A stretch of 64,000 nucleotides of DNA from Desulfuromonas acetoxidans DSM 684 (GTDB taxonomy: Bacteria > Desulfobacterota > Desulfuromonadia > Desulfuromonadales > Desulfuromonadaceae), in NCBI RefSeq assembly GCF_000167355.1, contig NZ_AAEW02000001.1, positions 62,001 to 126,000 on the forward strand, in the 5' to 3' direction. Positions 16,728-25,508 of this stretch are shown here, piece after piece. The notes beneath the pieces are model-generated. The model was not told where the DNA came from. It ran no database searches and saw only the letters and a list, made by a program, of their open reading frames with translations. A program made the translations under genes and the position numbers. How positions within the stretch are numbered: position 1 is the stretch's first letter; each line of letters begins with the position of its first letter.

Positions 16728-17129
16728 ATGAGCCTAATCCTCACTCTGGCCATCGACGACCTCGACCGCAGCGAATCCTTCTACCGCGATGTCCTCGATC
16801 TGCCGGTGCAACGCTTTCGCCCCGATGACGCCGCCCACGAACTGCTGATGTTACCGCAGGGCGATACCACTGTGCTGCTGCGTGAAGCCGAGGTCCTCGA
16901 AGCACGTCACCCGGCAGCGTTTCAGCATCTTGACCGCCAGAATCGCGGCGTCGGCCTGTCACTCGATTTTCAAGTGACGGATCTGAACCTCATCCACAAC
17001 AACCTGCGCCGCCGCGAACACACCTGTCTGTATGAATCAGAGGATCAGGAGCACGGCATCCATGAGCTGTGGCTGTACGACCCCGACCACTACCTGCTTA
17101 TTCTGACTCAGGTGACGCAGCCGGGGTAG
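16728..17129 (+). CDS. VOC (glyoxalase/dioxygenase superfamily) protein, 133 aa
   Basis: A single vicinal-oxygen-chelate module pair of babbab type: the N-terminal LILTLAIDDLDRSESFYRDVLDLPVQ is the standard first strand and helix, and ELWLYDPDHYLLILTQ is the last metal-side strand. The acidic C-terminal ligand expected as YDPDGNxIEL is YDPDHYLLIL here, so the canonical Glu is not evident and metal-dependent catalysis is uncertain. The substrate cannot be told. No clear Shine-Dalgarno precedes the ATG. Its 3' end overlaps the 3' end of convergent pcnB by 32 bases, and a repeat copy ends 27 bases upstream. Confidence 0.82.
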   Translation: MSLILTLAIDDLDRSESFYRDVLDLPVQRFRPDDAAHELLMLPQGDTTVLLREAEVLEARHPAAFQHLDRQNRGVGLSLDFQVTDLNLIHNNLRRREHTCLYESEDQEHGIHELWLYDPDHYLLILTQVTQPG

Positions 17130-18357
17130 ATCCGCTCGGCTTGCGCCTTCTGCGCCGAGGCCTGCGCTTACGCGGCTGTTTTTTCGGTTCCGGCTCTTCA
17201 CCGTCCAACGCCTGCTGCCAGAGTTTCAACAACTCGCGATCCCCTTCGCAGGCTTCCACCCACAAACGAAACAGTTCAAACGCTTCCGGCGTACTCGGAT
17301 GGCGCAAAAAGCGCTGTTCGCCACGACGCCCGCGGCCACGATAAAAGCGGTAAAAACCAATCAACAATTCGCGCGCCTGATGCTTGATGCCATTGGCAAT
17401 GCTGAAAAAGCGACAATGCGGTGCCAGCACCAGATTGGCCAGCTTGTGCACGTCACCAATGTTCATATCCGGATTACACTGACGGACAAACGGTCCGACA
17501 TACATGGCGGCCAGAGCAAAATATTCGCGGATACGTACGCCGCTGGCCGTGCGCATATCGAGTTCGCGCAGCAAGTCAAAATGGGCGCGCTCGGCGACAA
17601 AGTTAGGAACCAGATAGGACAACAGGCCGTAACGGTCGGCTTTCTGCAACACTTGTCCAGCCACTTTATGGCGGAACAGCTCCATGATCTCTTCGCGAAT
17701 ACGCGCCGGTGAAGCGGTCAGCAGCAGCTCGCCGCAGCGATCCATGGCCGGAATAATGCTTTGCTCCAACTCAAAATCAAGGCGGGCGGAAAATTCCAAA
17801 GCACGTAGCATACGCACCGGATCTTCGTGAAAACGTTCGTCGGGATCACCAATGACACGAATGATGCCATCGTGCAGATCCTGCAGACCGCCGACATAAT
17901 CGACGATGGAATAGTTTTCAATATCGTAAAACAGCGCGTTGATGGTGAAATCGCGCCGAAAGGCATCCTCTTCAGGGGTGCCGAAGACGTTCTCAGCAAA
18001 ATGATTGGGACCATCCTCTTCGGCGTCGGGAATTTCATCCGGGTCGGGCTTGCGGCGAAAGGTGGCCACCTCAATCAGACAATGGCGACCAAACATGATA
18101 TGGGCCAGGCGAAAGCGACGACCGATGAGACGACAGTTACGAAACAGTTTGCGCACCTGTTCGGGAGTGGCATCGGTGCCGACATCAAAATCTTTGGGCT
18201 TGCGCCCGAGCAACAGGTCGCGGACGCTGCCGCCAACCAGATAGGCCGTATAACCGTGCTGACGCAAACGGTAGAGAACTTTCAGGCTATTCTCGTCCAT
18301 CATCGAACGGGAAACACAGTGTTGATCACGAGAAATGATAACGGGTTCAACAGGCAT
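17098..18357 (-). CDS. pcnB: Poly(A) polymerase I, 419 aa
   Basis: Class II nucleotidyltransferase that adds 3' poly(A) tails to RNA and so promotes decay. Seen: AYLVGGSVRDLLLGRKPKDFDVGTDA with the catalytic GG...RD and DFDV aspartates (about residues 40-62), the following RRKPDPDEI and RRDFTINALFYDI (head-domain signatures of poly(A) polymerases), and the RNA-binding region with HEDPVRMLRALEFSARL. The C-terminus is an extended basic tail of Lys/Arg runs ending in a Ser/Pro-rich segment, typical of PcnB rather than of the CCA-adding enzyme. The gene is longer at its N-terminus than minimal family members; no ribosome site is obvious at the first ATG. Confidence 0.93.
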   Translation of the reverse strand: MPVEPVIISRDQHCVSRSMMDENSLKVLYRLRQHGYTAYLVGGSVRDLLLGRKPKDFDVGTDATPEQVRKLFRNCRLIGRRFRLAHIMFGRHCLIEVATFRRKPDPDEIPDAEEDGPNHFAENVFGTPEEDAFRRDFTINALFYDIENYSIVDYVGGLQDLHDGIIRVIGDPDERFHEDPVRMLRALEFSARLDFELEQSIIPAMDRCGELLLTASPARIREEIMELFRHKVAGQVLQKADRYGLLSYLVPNFVAERAHFDLLRELDMRTASGVRIREYFALAAMYVGPFVRQCNPDMNIGDVHKLANLVLAPHCRFFSIANGIKHQARELLIGFYRFYRGRGRRGEQRFLRHPSTPEAFELFRLWVEACEGDRELLKLWQQALDGEEPEPKKQPRKRRPRRRRRKPSGSTPAASPESE

Positions 18358-18559
18358 GGAGTCGGTAAACTTTCATTTAGCAGACTATCAGGATCAAAAT
18401 TCATGGCGGCAAAAAGGAAATGGCACGCTGCCAACCATCCCCCAACATACACCAAAAACACTCAAAGAGGGCAACTTATCAAATTCACACCGGGAAGAGA
18501 AGGTGCAAAGTAGTTGCCTTTGTTGTGTTTTTTTCGTTTTCAGACTATAGTGAGGGGCT

Positions 18560-18735
18560 ATTGTAAAAACCGTCCATAGCTTTTTGCAAACACACTTTGA
18601 AAAAATGTCATTTTCCAAAGCTCACAAAATCGCCGGATTGTAAACGGAGCCGACTGTTTTGGTCGCCCATCCATAGGCTCCATGAGCCTTTTTGCAAAAG
18701 ACTCGAAAGAAAAAAATTTCATTCTCTCGGATTCA
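18560..18735 (-). repeat. Second repeat family, copy 1
   Basis: On the minus strand: GCAAAAAGGCTCATGGAGCC, then TATGGATGGGCGACCAAAAC, CGTTTACAATCCGGCG and TTTTTTCAAAGTGTG. The same order recurs at 28365-28512 on the plus strand at roughly 70 percent identity by eye. It contains the palindromic ATGGATGGGC core and stretches across the upstream region of miaA. No coding capacity is supported. Confidence 0.7.
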
Positions 18736-18738
18736 TTT

Positions 18739-19668
18739 ATGACATCGTCAGCAACAAATCTGGTCGTTCTGCTCGGCGCAACGGCCACCGGCAAGACCCG
18801 ACTGGCTGTGGAGGCCGCCCGCCTGCTTCAGGCGGAGATCATCTCAGCGGACTCGCGTCAGGTCTATCGGGGCATGGATCTCGGGACCGGCAAAGATCTG
18901 GCGGAGTACGAGGAGATCCCGTACCATCTGATTGATATTGTTGATCCGGGATACGAGTTCAACGTGTTTGAGTTTCAACAGCGCTTCTGTCAAGCGTTTG
19001 AAACTATTGAACAACGCGGACACCTGCCGCTGTTGTGCGGCGGCACCGGCCTGTACCTCGATGCAGTGCTCGGCGATTACCGTCTGGCCCAAGTACCGCA
19101 TAATGACGCCCTGCGTCAGGAACTGGAACCGCTCGACGATGAGCAATTACGTGACCGGCTGGTGCAACTGGCCCCGAATCAACACAACGACACCGATCTG
19201 CAGGAGCGCGAGCGCACCATCCGTGCGATTGAGATTGCCAGCGCACCACCAGCCGAGCCGCATCCGGTGTTGGAGAAATTGCAGCCGCTGGTGTTTGGAT
19301 TACACTGGGAGCGCAGTGTGATTCGCAAACGGATCACCGCACGGCTCAAGCAGCGACTGGATGAAGGGATGATCGACGAAGTGGCCCGGCTTCACGAACA
19401 GGGAACCGCCTGGGAAACTCTGGAATTTTACGGTCTCGAGTACCGTTTTATTGCCCAACATCTGCAGGGCAAGCTGAATCGCAACGACATGGTGCAAAAG
19501 CTCAACAGCGCCATCCACAAGTTTGCCAAACGGCAGGAAACGTGGTTCCGCCGGATGGAAAAGCGTGGCTGCACCATTCACTGGCTACAAGGGGATCAAC
19601 AACCGTTGGCGCAGATGATGGAGATCATCAGCCGCGATAACGAGAGTCCTGAACGGGACAGCAGGTAA
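18739..19668 (+). CDS. miaA: tRNA dimethylallyltransferase, 309 aa
   Basis: Transfers a dimethylallyl group to N6 of A37 in tRNAs reading UNN codons. The P-loop is GATATGKT near the N-terminus; DSRQVYRGMDLGTGKD, the substrate-channel motif PYHLIDIVDP, and the catalytic GGTGLYLDAVLGDY follow, and the C-terminal core shows KFAKRQETWFRR. I start it at the ATG at 18739, which gives the usual N-terminus; the in-frame ATG at 18682 would add 19 residues translated from a dispersed repeat. It is followed after nine bases by a PilZ gene with its own ribosome site, so the two are likely co-transcribed. Hfq, often next to miaA, is not here. Confidence 0.94.
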   Translation: MTSSATNLVVLLGATATGKTRLAVEAARLLQAEIISADSRQVYRGMDLGTGKDLAEYEEIPYHLIDIVDPGYEFNVFEFQQRFCQAFETIEQRGHLPLLCGGTGLYLDAVLGDYRLAQVPHNDALRQELEPLDDEQLRDRLVQLAPNQHNDTDLQERERTIRAIEIASAPPAEPHPVLEKLQPLVFGLHWERSVIRKRITARLKQRLDEGMIDEVARLHEQGTAWETLEFYGLEYRFIAQHLQGKLNRNDMVQKLNSAIHKFAKRQETWFRRMEKRGCTIHWLQGDQQPLAQMMEIISRDNESPERDSR

Positions 19669-19677
19669 GGAGTCAAC

Positions 19678-20064
19678 ATGAAAGATCAGGAGCAACCGGA
19701 GCAGCCAACGGCAGACCAGCGAGCCAAGTTGCGTGCGCCGCTGATGATCAAACGTATTCGCCTTGATGATGGTGAAAAAGCCTTTTTTGGCTATTCGACC
19801 AACCTCAGTTGCAGCGGATTGTTTATCTCCACCGTAAATCCGGCGGATCCGGGTAGCCGCTTTCAGATCGAAATTCCGCTGCCGGAACCGATCAACCGCG
19901 ATGTACGCTGTCAGTGTGAAACGGTATGGAAACGCAGCTATTCTCCCAAGAGCCCCTATGAGCCGGGCATGGGACTGCGCTTTATTGATCTATCGGAAGA
20001 GGATAAGCAGGAGATTGACACCTGGGCCAAGGCCCAACAGGCGGATAACGATGAGAGGGATTAA
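19678..20064 (+). CDS. PilZ-domain protein, 128 aa
   Basis: A stand-alone c-di-GMP receptor. The two ligand motifs are present: RxxxR as RAKLR (residues 15-19) and [D/N]xSxxG as NLSCSG (42-47). The rest is a beta-barrel ending in GMGLRFIDLSEEDKQEI, usual for the family. The start follows AAGGAGTCAAC. It comes nine bases after miaA, which gives no functional hint; with four GGDEF proteins and a Wsp-like system in the window it is a candidate effector of c-di-GMP control over motility or polysaccharide. Confidence 0.9.
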   Translation: MKDQEQPEQPTADQRAKLRAPLMIKRIRLDDGEKAFFGYSTNLSCSGLFISTVNPADPGSRFQIEIPLPEPINRDVRCQCETVWKRSYSPKSPYEPGMGLRFIDLSEEDKQEIDTWAKAQQADNDERD

Positions 20065-20078
20065 ACCTTAGACGCGGC

Positions 20079-20393
20079 CTACAGACCAGCCATTAAAGAC
20101 TCCCAGAAACAATTGAGGGCGGCTTGTACGGCTTTATCGCACACGGCACGACCGGCTGAAGAATCCACCACAAGTGCTTCAACAAAGTGCTCACGCAACA
20201 CCTTTAAGCGCTCATCGAGCACCTTGTCGCTCATCTCCTGATGAAACCACTCCGTCGCCAACTCGCGTAACGCATCGCGCTGCGCCTCCATGACATTGGC
20301 AAAGGGCTGCTCGAGTGCGCCCCAGCGCTCATCAGCACTGGCCTGCGCCGCTTCGGTCATCTCTTTAAACGCCTGTCCACTGTTAAAAGCCAC
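20079..20393 (-). CDS. Hypothetical helical protein, 104 aa, GTG start
   Basis: The start is set at the GTG at 20393 because AAAGGAG lies seven bases upstream; the ATG 21 codons earlier has no ribosome site and would add a cysteine-rich, unlikely leader. The protein is soluble and predicted almost wholly helical, with many Ala, Glu and Trp (FKEMTEAAQASADERWGAL, WFHQEMSDKVLDERL). No family recognised. It faces the PilZ gene tail-to-tail with only 14 bases between stops. Confidence 0.6.
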   Translation of the reverse strand: MAFNSGQAFKEMTEAAQASADERWGALEQPFANVMEAQRDALRELATEWFHQEMSDKVLDERLKVLREHFVEALVVDSSAGRAVCDKAVQAALNCFWESLMAGL

Positions 20394-20674
20394 CGGCTCT
20401 CCTTTGCCAATCACCCTGCAACAACGCGGATGACGGGATTCATTTTCTGGACACACCCTGAATCAGTGCATCAGATCGAAAAACGACCACCGTTTTTACG
20501 GCAACAGTTTTCCATTATACATACCTTCCGGCGAATCCAAAAGGGGCGTTATTCGCCTCTGTTTGCGGCTTACCGGTTTCGTCCGACGTTAAAATCTGCT
20601 AGATTATCAACCGACAAAGCATCCGAAACCCCGGCCCCATGCGGGCCTGAAGCTGTTAACCTACGAGGATCCCA

Positions 20675-21982
20675 TTGAAAACACTCAAGTCTTTTTTCAT
20701 GCTCATCATTGTCGCTGCATTGATCGGTGGCGGCTATTATTATTTTCGTGATACAGCAGCACCGGAGCTAAGCCTCGACCCGCCGGCCGGTTCCATTCAG
20801 AAAAATTCGGTCCTCACCCTAACGTTAGATGATGCGACCAGTGGTCTGGCTCGCGTTGAAGTGAAGATTCTCCAGCAGGGCAAGGAGATTCCGGTTCTGA
20901 AAAAAGACTATCCTCTGGAAACCTTCCAGGTCCGGGAACAACTCCCCATGGGCAATCTCCTGCTGGAAGACGGACCACTCACCGTTGAGATCACCGCCGC
21001 TGACCGGGCCATCTACCACTTCGGTAAAGGCAACATCGCCACGGCCACCATCAGTCTGACTCGCGACAGCCGTCCGCCGATCATTTCGGTGCACAGTGTC
21101 GCGCACAACCTTAACCAAGGCGGCGCCGGACTGATCGCCTATTCGGTTTCCGAGCCGGTCACCCGTAGCGGCATTCAGATCGGCGAGGCGTTTTTCCCCG
21201 GCTATGAGCAACCATCAGGTGTCTATCTGTGTCTGTTCGCTTTTCCCTATAATGTCGACAGCGAAGAGGTTCCGCGTCTCATCGCTGAAGACCAGGCTGA
21301 GAACATCGGTATGGGTGGTTTTTATTACCACCTCAATCGCAAGAATTTCCGCTCGGATAAGATCGGCATAAGTGACGGATTTCTCAATCGCAAGATGCCG
21401 CAATTCCAGCACCTGTTTCCCGACGCCGCAACGCCTTTGGACGTGTTTCTAAAAGTCAACCGCGAGCTGCGTCCCAAGAACCGGGCGCGGCTGCGCGATA
21501 TCGGTCACGATACGGCAACACAATTTGTCTGGACAAAATCATTCCTGCGTCAGCCGAACGCAGCCAACCGGGCCATGTTCGGTGACCGTCGGGCTTACAT
21601 CTACAACGGCAACAAGATTGACAACCAGACCCACCTCGGCATCGACCTGGCCTCCATTGCCCGGGCCGACGTGCCGGCCAGCAACACCGGACGGGTGGTC
21701 TTTGCCGACTTCATGGGTATTTACGGCCAGTGCATCATCATCGACCACGGCCTCGGCCTGCAGAGTCTTTATGCCCACCTCAGCCGCATGGATGTTCAGG
21801 TGGGTGACCAGGTGGAACGCGGCCAGATCATCGCCAAGACCGGGGCAACCGGGTTGGCCGGTGGCGACCATCTCCATTTCGGCATTGTCATCTCCGGCAT
21901 TCCGGTCAATCCCATCGAATGGTGGGATCACAACTGGGTGACCAACAACATCACCAGCAAGCTGGATTTAACCAAACGCTAA
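20675..21982 (+). CDS. M23-family (LytM) metallopeptidase, membrane-anchored, 435 aa
   Basis: A periplasmic peptidoglycan endopeptidase or its regulator. The start is a TTG at 20675 with GAGGAT upstream. Residues 6-24 form an N-terminal membrane anchor. Residues about 30-270 are a beta-rich Ig-like periplasmic region. The C-terminal M23 domain has the zinc ligands in NQTHLGIDLA and GDHLHFGIVISG (the HxH), with the intervening GIYGQCIIIDHGLGLQSLYAHLS region, so catalysis is expected. It is followed after 34 bases by dcd, probably in the same transcript. This architecture is frequent in delta-proteobacteria. Confidence 0.92.
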   Translation: MKTLKSFFMLIIVAALIGGGYYYFRDTAAPELSLDPPAGSIQKNSVLTLTLDDATSGLARVEVKILQQGKEIPVLKKDYPLETFQVREQLPMGNLLLEDGPLTVEITAADRAIYHFGKGNIATATISLTRDSRPPIISVHSVAHNLNQGGAGLIAYSVSEPVTRSGIQIGEAFFPGYEQPSGVYLCLFAFPYNVDSEEVPRLIAEDQAENIGMGGFYYHLNRKNFRSDKIGISDGFLNRKMPQFQHLFPDAATPLDVFLKVNRELRPKNRARLRDIGHDTATQFVWTKSFLRQPNAANRAMFGDRRAYIYNGNKIDNQTHLGIDLASIARADVPASNTGRVVFADFMGIYGQCIIIDHGLGLQSLYAHLSRMDVQVGDQVERGQIIAKTGATGLAGGDHLHFGIVISGIPVNPIEWWDHNWVTNNITSKLDLTKR

Positions 21983-22016
21983 AGCCTCAACCATCAATGA
22001 AAAGGGGGAACGGCTC

Positions 22017-22535
22017 ATGATTTTATCGGGAAAAGAGATTGAACGACGTCTCGGCTGTGACATTCTGATTGATCCGTTCCGCCCGCAGCAGCTTAATCCC
22101 AACAGCTACAACCTGCGTCTGCATGACGAACTGATGATCTATAACGATCCGGTTCTCGACATGAAACAACCACCGCAGACGCAGTCTTTGATAATCCCTG
22201 AAGAGGGGCTGGTCCTTGAGGCCGGCCGCCTCTACCTGGGCCGTACGGTCGAGCACACCACCACCCACAATCTTGTCCCCATGCTTGAAGGTCGTTCCTC
22301 TATCGGCCGACTGGGCTTGTTTGTCCATGTCACCGCCGGATTTGGCGATGTCGGATTCAGCGGTTATTGGACGCTGGAAATTTTCTGCATCCACCCCATC
22401 CGTATTTATGCCGGTGTCGAAATCTGCCAAATTTTTTATCACACCATTGAAGGCGACCACACTGTCTACAACAGTGGTAAATACCAGAATAATACAGGAA
22501 TTCAACCTAGTCTGCTCCACCGCGATTTCTCCTGA
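22017..22535 (+). CDS. dcd: dCTP deaminase, 172 aa
   Basis: Converts dCTP to dUTP, supplying dUMP for thymidylate. The family core is plain: LNPNSYNLRLHDEL, the active-site phrase EGRSSIGRLGLFVHVTAGFG, then SGYWTLEIF. The length is slightly below the E. coli Dcd. The start ATG follows AAAAGGGGGAACGGCTC. Whether the enzyme also has dUTPase activity, as in the archaeal bifunctional form, cannot be judged from sequence. Its stop is followed by a weak terminator-like hairpin before a GGDEF gene. Confidence 0.92.
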   Translation: MILSGKEIERRLGCDILIDPFRPQQLNPNSYNLRLHDELMIYNDPVLDMKQPPQTQSLIIPEEGLVLEAGRLYLGRTVEHTTTHNLVPMLEGRSSIGRLGLFVHVTAGFGDVGFSGYWTLEIFCIHPIRIYAGVEICQIFYHTIEGDHTVYNSGKYQNNTGIQPSLLHRDFS

Positions 22536-22590
22536 CAGCGGCTGTAACTGCCTAAAAAATAGATTTTTCTCATGGACAGATCACACGACC

Positions 22591-22628
22591 AGGGATATTC
22601 TTGACGGATGTAACCGTCCCTCTTTTTT
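22591..22628 (+). terminator. Possible terminator after dcd
   Basis: A short stem GACGG (22603-22607) with CCGTC (22614-22618), extendable by outer AGGGA/TCCCT pairing, ends in seven T (22622-22628). The stem is short, so read-through into the following GGDEF gene is possible. Confidence 0.4.
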
Positions 22629-22635
22629 TGGTTTA

Positions 22636-24312
22636 ATGCAGATGAAATGTAGTGTGGAACGATTGAGACATGGTGAGGGGCACCTGATCTCGTCTTCAGG
22701 ATGGCCCGATTTTACTCAAAAGGCTTTTCGCGAACTGGAACAGCTCTGTCTGTCCTTTGGCCTTAAGTCTGTTCGTCTTGAGTTTCAAGACAATGCACCT
22801 CCACAAGACGCCCTGTGCGTCAACAGCCACCGGCAACAAGCCACGCTTCACCTGGCTTGGCCCAACAAAGGCAGCGTGATGCTCAGCGTCACTCCGGCCA
22901 CGCAACAAACATCCCTGACCCAGCAGACCCTGCACGGCATCCAACAAACCTTTCAGCACCTGATCAACCAACATGCCCAAACACAGCAAGAGGCTCGCCA
23001 GGCCCAACGCTGGCAGCAGGCGCTATACAACTCTTTTGCCGTATGGGACTGGGAGGGCTCCACCAGGAGACTGTTCTGCTCAGAGGAGTGGACCAACCTT
23101 CTCGGACTGCCTCACGACACCATTCGCTCGGTGCGCATGATGCTGAAACGGATCCATCCCGAGGATCGACCGGTGTTCAAAAACACCTTAAAAAAACTGT
23201 TCGATGGCAGTGTAAGTAAACTCGATTGCGAAATCCGCTTCAAACATGCCTGGGAAGACTACATCTGGTTACGCACCCGGGCACGGGTGACGGACTGCAC
23301 TGATGAAGGAACGGCGCAGCGCGTAATCGGTACCAGTGTTAATATTACCGCACGCAAAAAAGCCGAAGAGGAGATTTACGATCTCTGTCAGCAACTGCAC
23401 AACTCGGAAGTGCTGTATCGCGAGCTGATGAAAAATGCCAGTGATGCTATCCTGATCGTCGATAAACAGGACGACCGTATCATTGATGCCAACCTCCATG
23501 CCAGCGACCTCAGCGGTTACAGCATGAAGGAGCTGATGGGTATGGAGCGCTGTCAGTTACTGAAGAATCCTGATGGCGGATCGATCCCCTGCCAGGACAA
23601 GGGACTGATTCGTGACATGCTACTGATCAGCCGCCACGGCCAGCAACACATCGTTGACATTAGCCGCACCACAGTCCATGTGTCGGGCCGCCATTTGGCA
23701 CAATGTATTATTCACGATGTTTCAGAACACAAAGCGATCGAGAAACGCCTGCAACACCTGGCCCACCACGATCCGCTGACCGGATTACCCAATCGTATTC
23801 TGTTTCGCGACCGTCTGCAGCATGCTCTCCATAAAGCACAGCGGAACAATACCTTGCTGGCGCTATGTTTTTTTGATCTCGACCATTTTAAATCCATCAA
23901 CGACTCTTTCGGTCATGACGCCGGAGACCGGGTTCTGACCTGTATCGCCGAGCGGCTGGAGAAAACCATCCGTGCCAGTGATACGGCTGCGCGGCTGGCC
24001 GGAGATGAGTTTGTGGTTATACTTGAAGATCTGGAACATCAGGACTTGATTCAGCCCATCGCCTCAAAGATTCTCAGCCGGATCAATCAACCGATCACCG
24101 TAGCCCGGCAACAGGTGCGGGTCACCTCCAGCTTGGGGATCAGCCTCTATCCCCTCGACACACTCGACAGTGACACCCTGCTCAATCAGGCAGATACCGC
24201 CATGTATCGCGCCAAGAAAAACGGCAGCGGTCTTGAGTTTTACACGATTTCAGAGGATCTGGATCAGGAGAGTCTCGACCTGTGGCCGATCACCCAAAAA
24301 CGTTCGGAGTAA
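22636..24312 (+). CDS. PAS-PAS-GGDEF diguanylate cyclase, 558 aa
   Basis: Makes c-di-GMP from two GTP. The ATG at 22636 (MQMKCSVERL) is the first start after the dcd end that gives a sensible N-terminus, though no good ribosome site is seen. Order: an N-terminal region of about 130 residues with a Gln-rich helix, PAS 1 with a PAC tail (about 131-240), PAS 2 (about 256-370), GGDEF domain (376-545). The signature is AGDEF, a functional variant, and RASD five residues before it is a canonical inhibitory I-site. No membrane helix is visible, so it is cytosolic and probably senses a ligand or redox state through its PAS domains. A bidirectional terminator closes the gene. Confidence 0.92.
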   Translation: MQMKCSVERLRHGEGHLISSSGWPDFTQKAFRELEQLCLSFGLKSVRLEFQDNAPPQDALCVNSHRQQATLHLAWPNKGSVMLSVTPATQQTSLTQQTLHGIQQTFQHLINQHAQTQQEARQAQRWQQALYNSFAVWDWEGSTRRLFCSEEWTNLLGLPHDTIRSVRMMLKRIHPEDRPVFKNTLKKLFDGSVSKLDCEIRFKHAWEDYIWLRTRARVTDCTDEGTAQRVIGTSVNITARKKAEEEIYDLCQQLHNSEVLYRELMKNASDAILIVDKQDDRIIDANLHASDLSGYSMKELMGMERCQLLKNPDGGSIPCQDKGLIRDMLLISRHGQQHIVDISRTTVHVSGRHLAQCIIHDVSEHKAIEKRLQHLAHHDPLTGLPNRILFRDRLQHALHKAQRNNTLLALCFFDLDHFKSINDSFGHDAGDRVLTCIAERLEKTIRASDTAARLAGDEFVVILEDLEHQDLIQPIASKILSRINQPITVARQQVRVTSSLGISLYPLDTLDSDTLLNQADTAMYRAKKNGSGLEFYTISEDLDQESLDLWPITQKRSE

Positions 24313-24337
24313 GCAGTTTGAGTGGACAACAAGAGAA

Positions 24338-24368
24338 TAAAAAAAGGCGTCTGACGACGCCTTTTTTT
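24338..24368. terminator. Bidirectional terminator
   Basis: GGCGTC-tgac-GACGCC (24346-24361) flanked by A7 and T7, serving both the plus-strand GGDEF gene and the minus-strand Mla operon, which converge here. Confidence 0.92.
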
Positions 24369-24390
24369 ATGTCTCAAATTGATCGGCGTA

Positions 24391-24861
24391 TTAAAAAATC
24401 GACGCCAAACGTTCGTAGGATTGGCGCAAGCGCATCGACAGACAGAACAACATCCCCTTCATCAACTTACCGCCCAGTTCCGGGTAGTTCTGATTGATCT
24501 CATCAAACTTGGCCTTATGCAACAACAGCAGATGGCTTTCCTCCAACGCGGTTGCCGTCACCGGTCGCGGTTCATTGGACAGGATGCTGACAATACCGAT
24601 CAGCGATTCATGGCTGTAAACACCCACCACCACCTGCTTACCGCGAAATTCAGTCTCTTTTTTGGTTTCAATGCGACCATCGACAATAAAAGCAACAAAA
24701 CTGCTGCGATCACCCTCAAGCCACAGATTATCGCCCTGTTGCAGCTTACGGCATTCAAAATAGGGCGACAGCAGGGACACGTCCTGCTCATCGAGAAAGT
24801 GGAAGAAACGAAACTCCCGTTTCATCCGCAGGCATTGATCATCAGGGGTGGCGAGAATCAT
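24391..24861 (-). CDS. Cyclic-nucleotide-binding-domain protein, 156 aa
   Basis: A single CNB (Crp-like) domain without a DNA-binding helix-turn-helix. The region from FFHFLDEQDVSLLSPYF to LLLLHKAKF covers the beta-roll, with GDNLWLEGDRSSFVAFIVDG as the first half; the phosphate-binding cassette position reads ESLIGIVSILSNEPRPVTATA, carrying the Gly-(Ile)-(Val) and Arg-Pro-x-Thr-Ala features of the family. It starts in a four-base ATGA overlap with mlaC, so it is the last gene of the Mla operon. A regulatory subunit for lipid transport is an inference from position. Confidence 0.85.
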   Translation of the reverse strand: MILATPDDQCLRMKREFRFFHFLDEQDVSLLSPYFECRKLQQGDNLWLEGDRSSFVAFIVDGRIETKKETEFRGKQVVVGVYSHESLIGIVSILSNEPRPVTATALEESHLLLLHKAKFDEINQNYPELGGKLMKGMLFCLSMRLRQSYERLASIF

Positions 24862-25481
24862 GCGGCATCCTTCTGCGCGACATCGGCACGTTGATGCAGA
24901 CTGTCGAGTTTCTCCTTCATCTCCTCAAGCAGACCGTCCATCCCTTTGCGACGCAGAATGGTGGCATAGCTGCTGCGGTAGTTGCGGATCAGACTGACCT
25001 TTTCAATGATAACATCATACACCTGCCAGTCGTTGTTCTGCAAAAACAACTTGTAGGAGATGGGGATCTCCACCGACGCGGTATGGATCACCGTTTCAAC
25101 CACGGCCCGATTCTGGCGAATCTCCTCCTCACCATAACTGATTTTCTCGTTGGTATAGGACTGAATCCGGCCAAGATAGGTCTCTTCGAGCAGCCCGGTA
25201 AACAGTTCGATAAACTTCCGGCGCTGTTCGGTGTTAGCCGACTGCCAACTACGCCCCAGAGCTCCCTGGGACATCAGCTCAAAATCGAACTGTTCACGGA
25301 TCAGATCACTGATGGTTTGACGACGTTGCGTGCTGTCGGCAGGCAACGTACGCAACTGGTTCAGAATGGCATCCACCGTGGTCTGCACTTCAACCCGAGG
25401 ACTGACCGGGCCGGGTTGCGCCACAGCAACGCCACCGACAAGCACGCTACAAAGAATCAAACACGCGATATATTTTATCAT
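24858..25481 (-). CDS. mlaC: MlaC/Ttg2D-type phospholipid-binding protein, 207 aa
   Basis: Periplasmic carrier that shuttles phospholipid between the outer-membrane MlaA and the inner-membrane MlaFED complex. A signal peptide is present (IKYIACLILCSVLVGGVAVA), cleaved after AVA. The mature part shows the family features FELMSQGALGRSWQSAN and the later SYKLFLQNNDWQVYDVIIE. Several in-frame ATGs lie close together; I take the one at 25481 with GAGG before it. It follows mlaA by about 30 bases and overlaps the CNB gene by four bases. Confidence 0.9.
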   Translation of the reverse strand: MIKYIACLILCSVLVGGVAVAQPGPVSPRVEVQTTVDAILNQLRTLPADSTQRRQTISDLIREQFDFELMSQGALGRSWQSANTEQRRKFIELFTGLLEETYLGRIQSYTNEKISYGEEEIRQNRAVVETVIHTASVEIPISYKLFLQNNDWQVYDVIIEKVSLIRNYRSSYATILRRKGMDGLLEEMKEKLDSLHQRADVAQKDAA

Positions 25482-25508
25482 TTTCATCCTCATCAAACTG
25501 GGATCACC

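Noticed and set aside
18682-18738. Nineteen-residue N-terminal extension of MiaA
   Set aside because: The extension is translated from a dispersed repeat and has no ribosome site; family members begin at the position corresponding to 18739.
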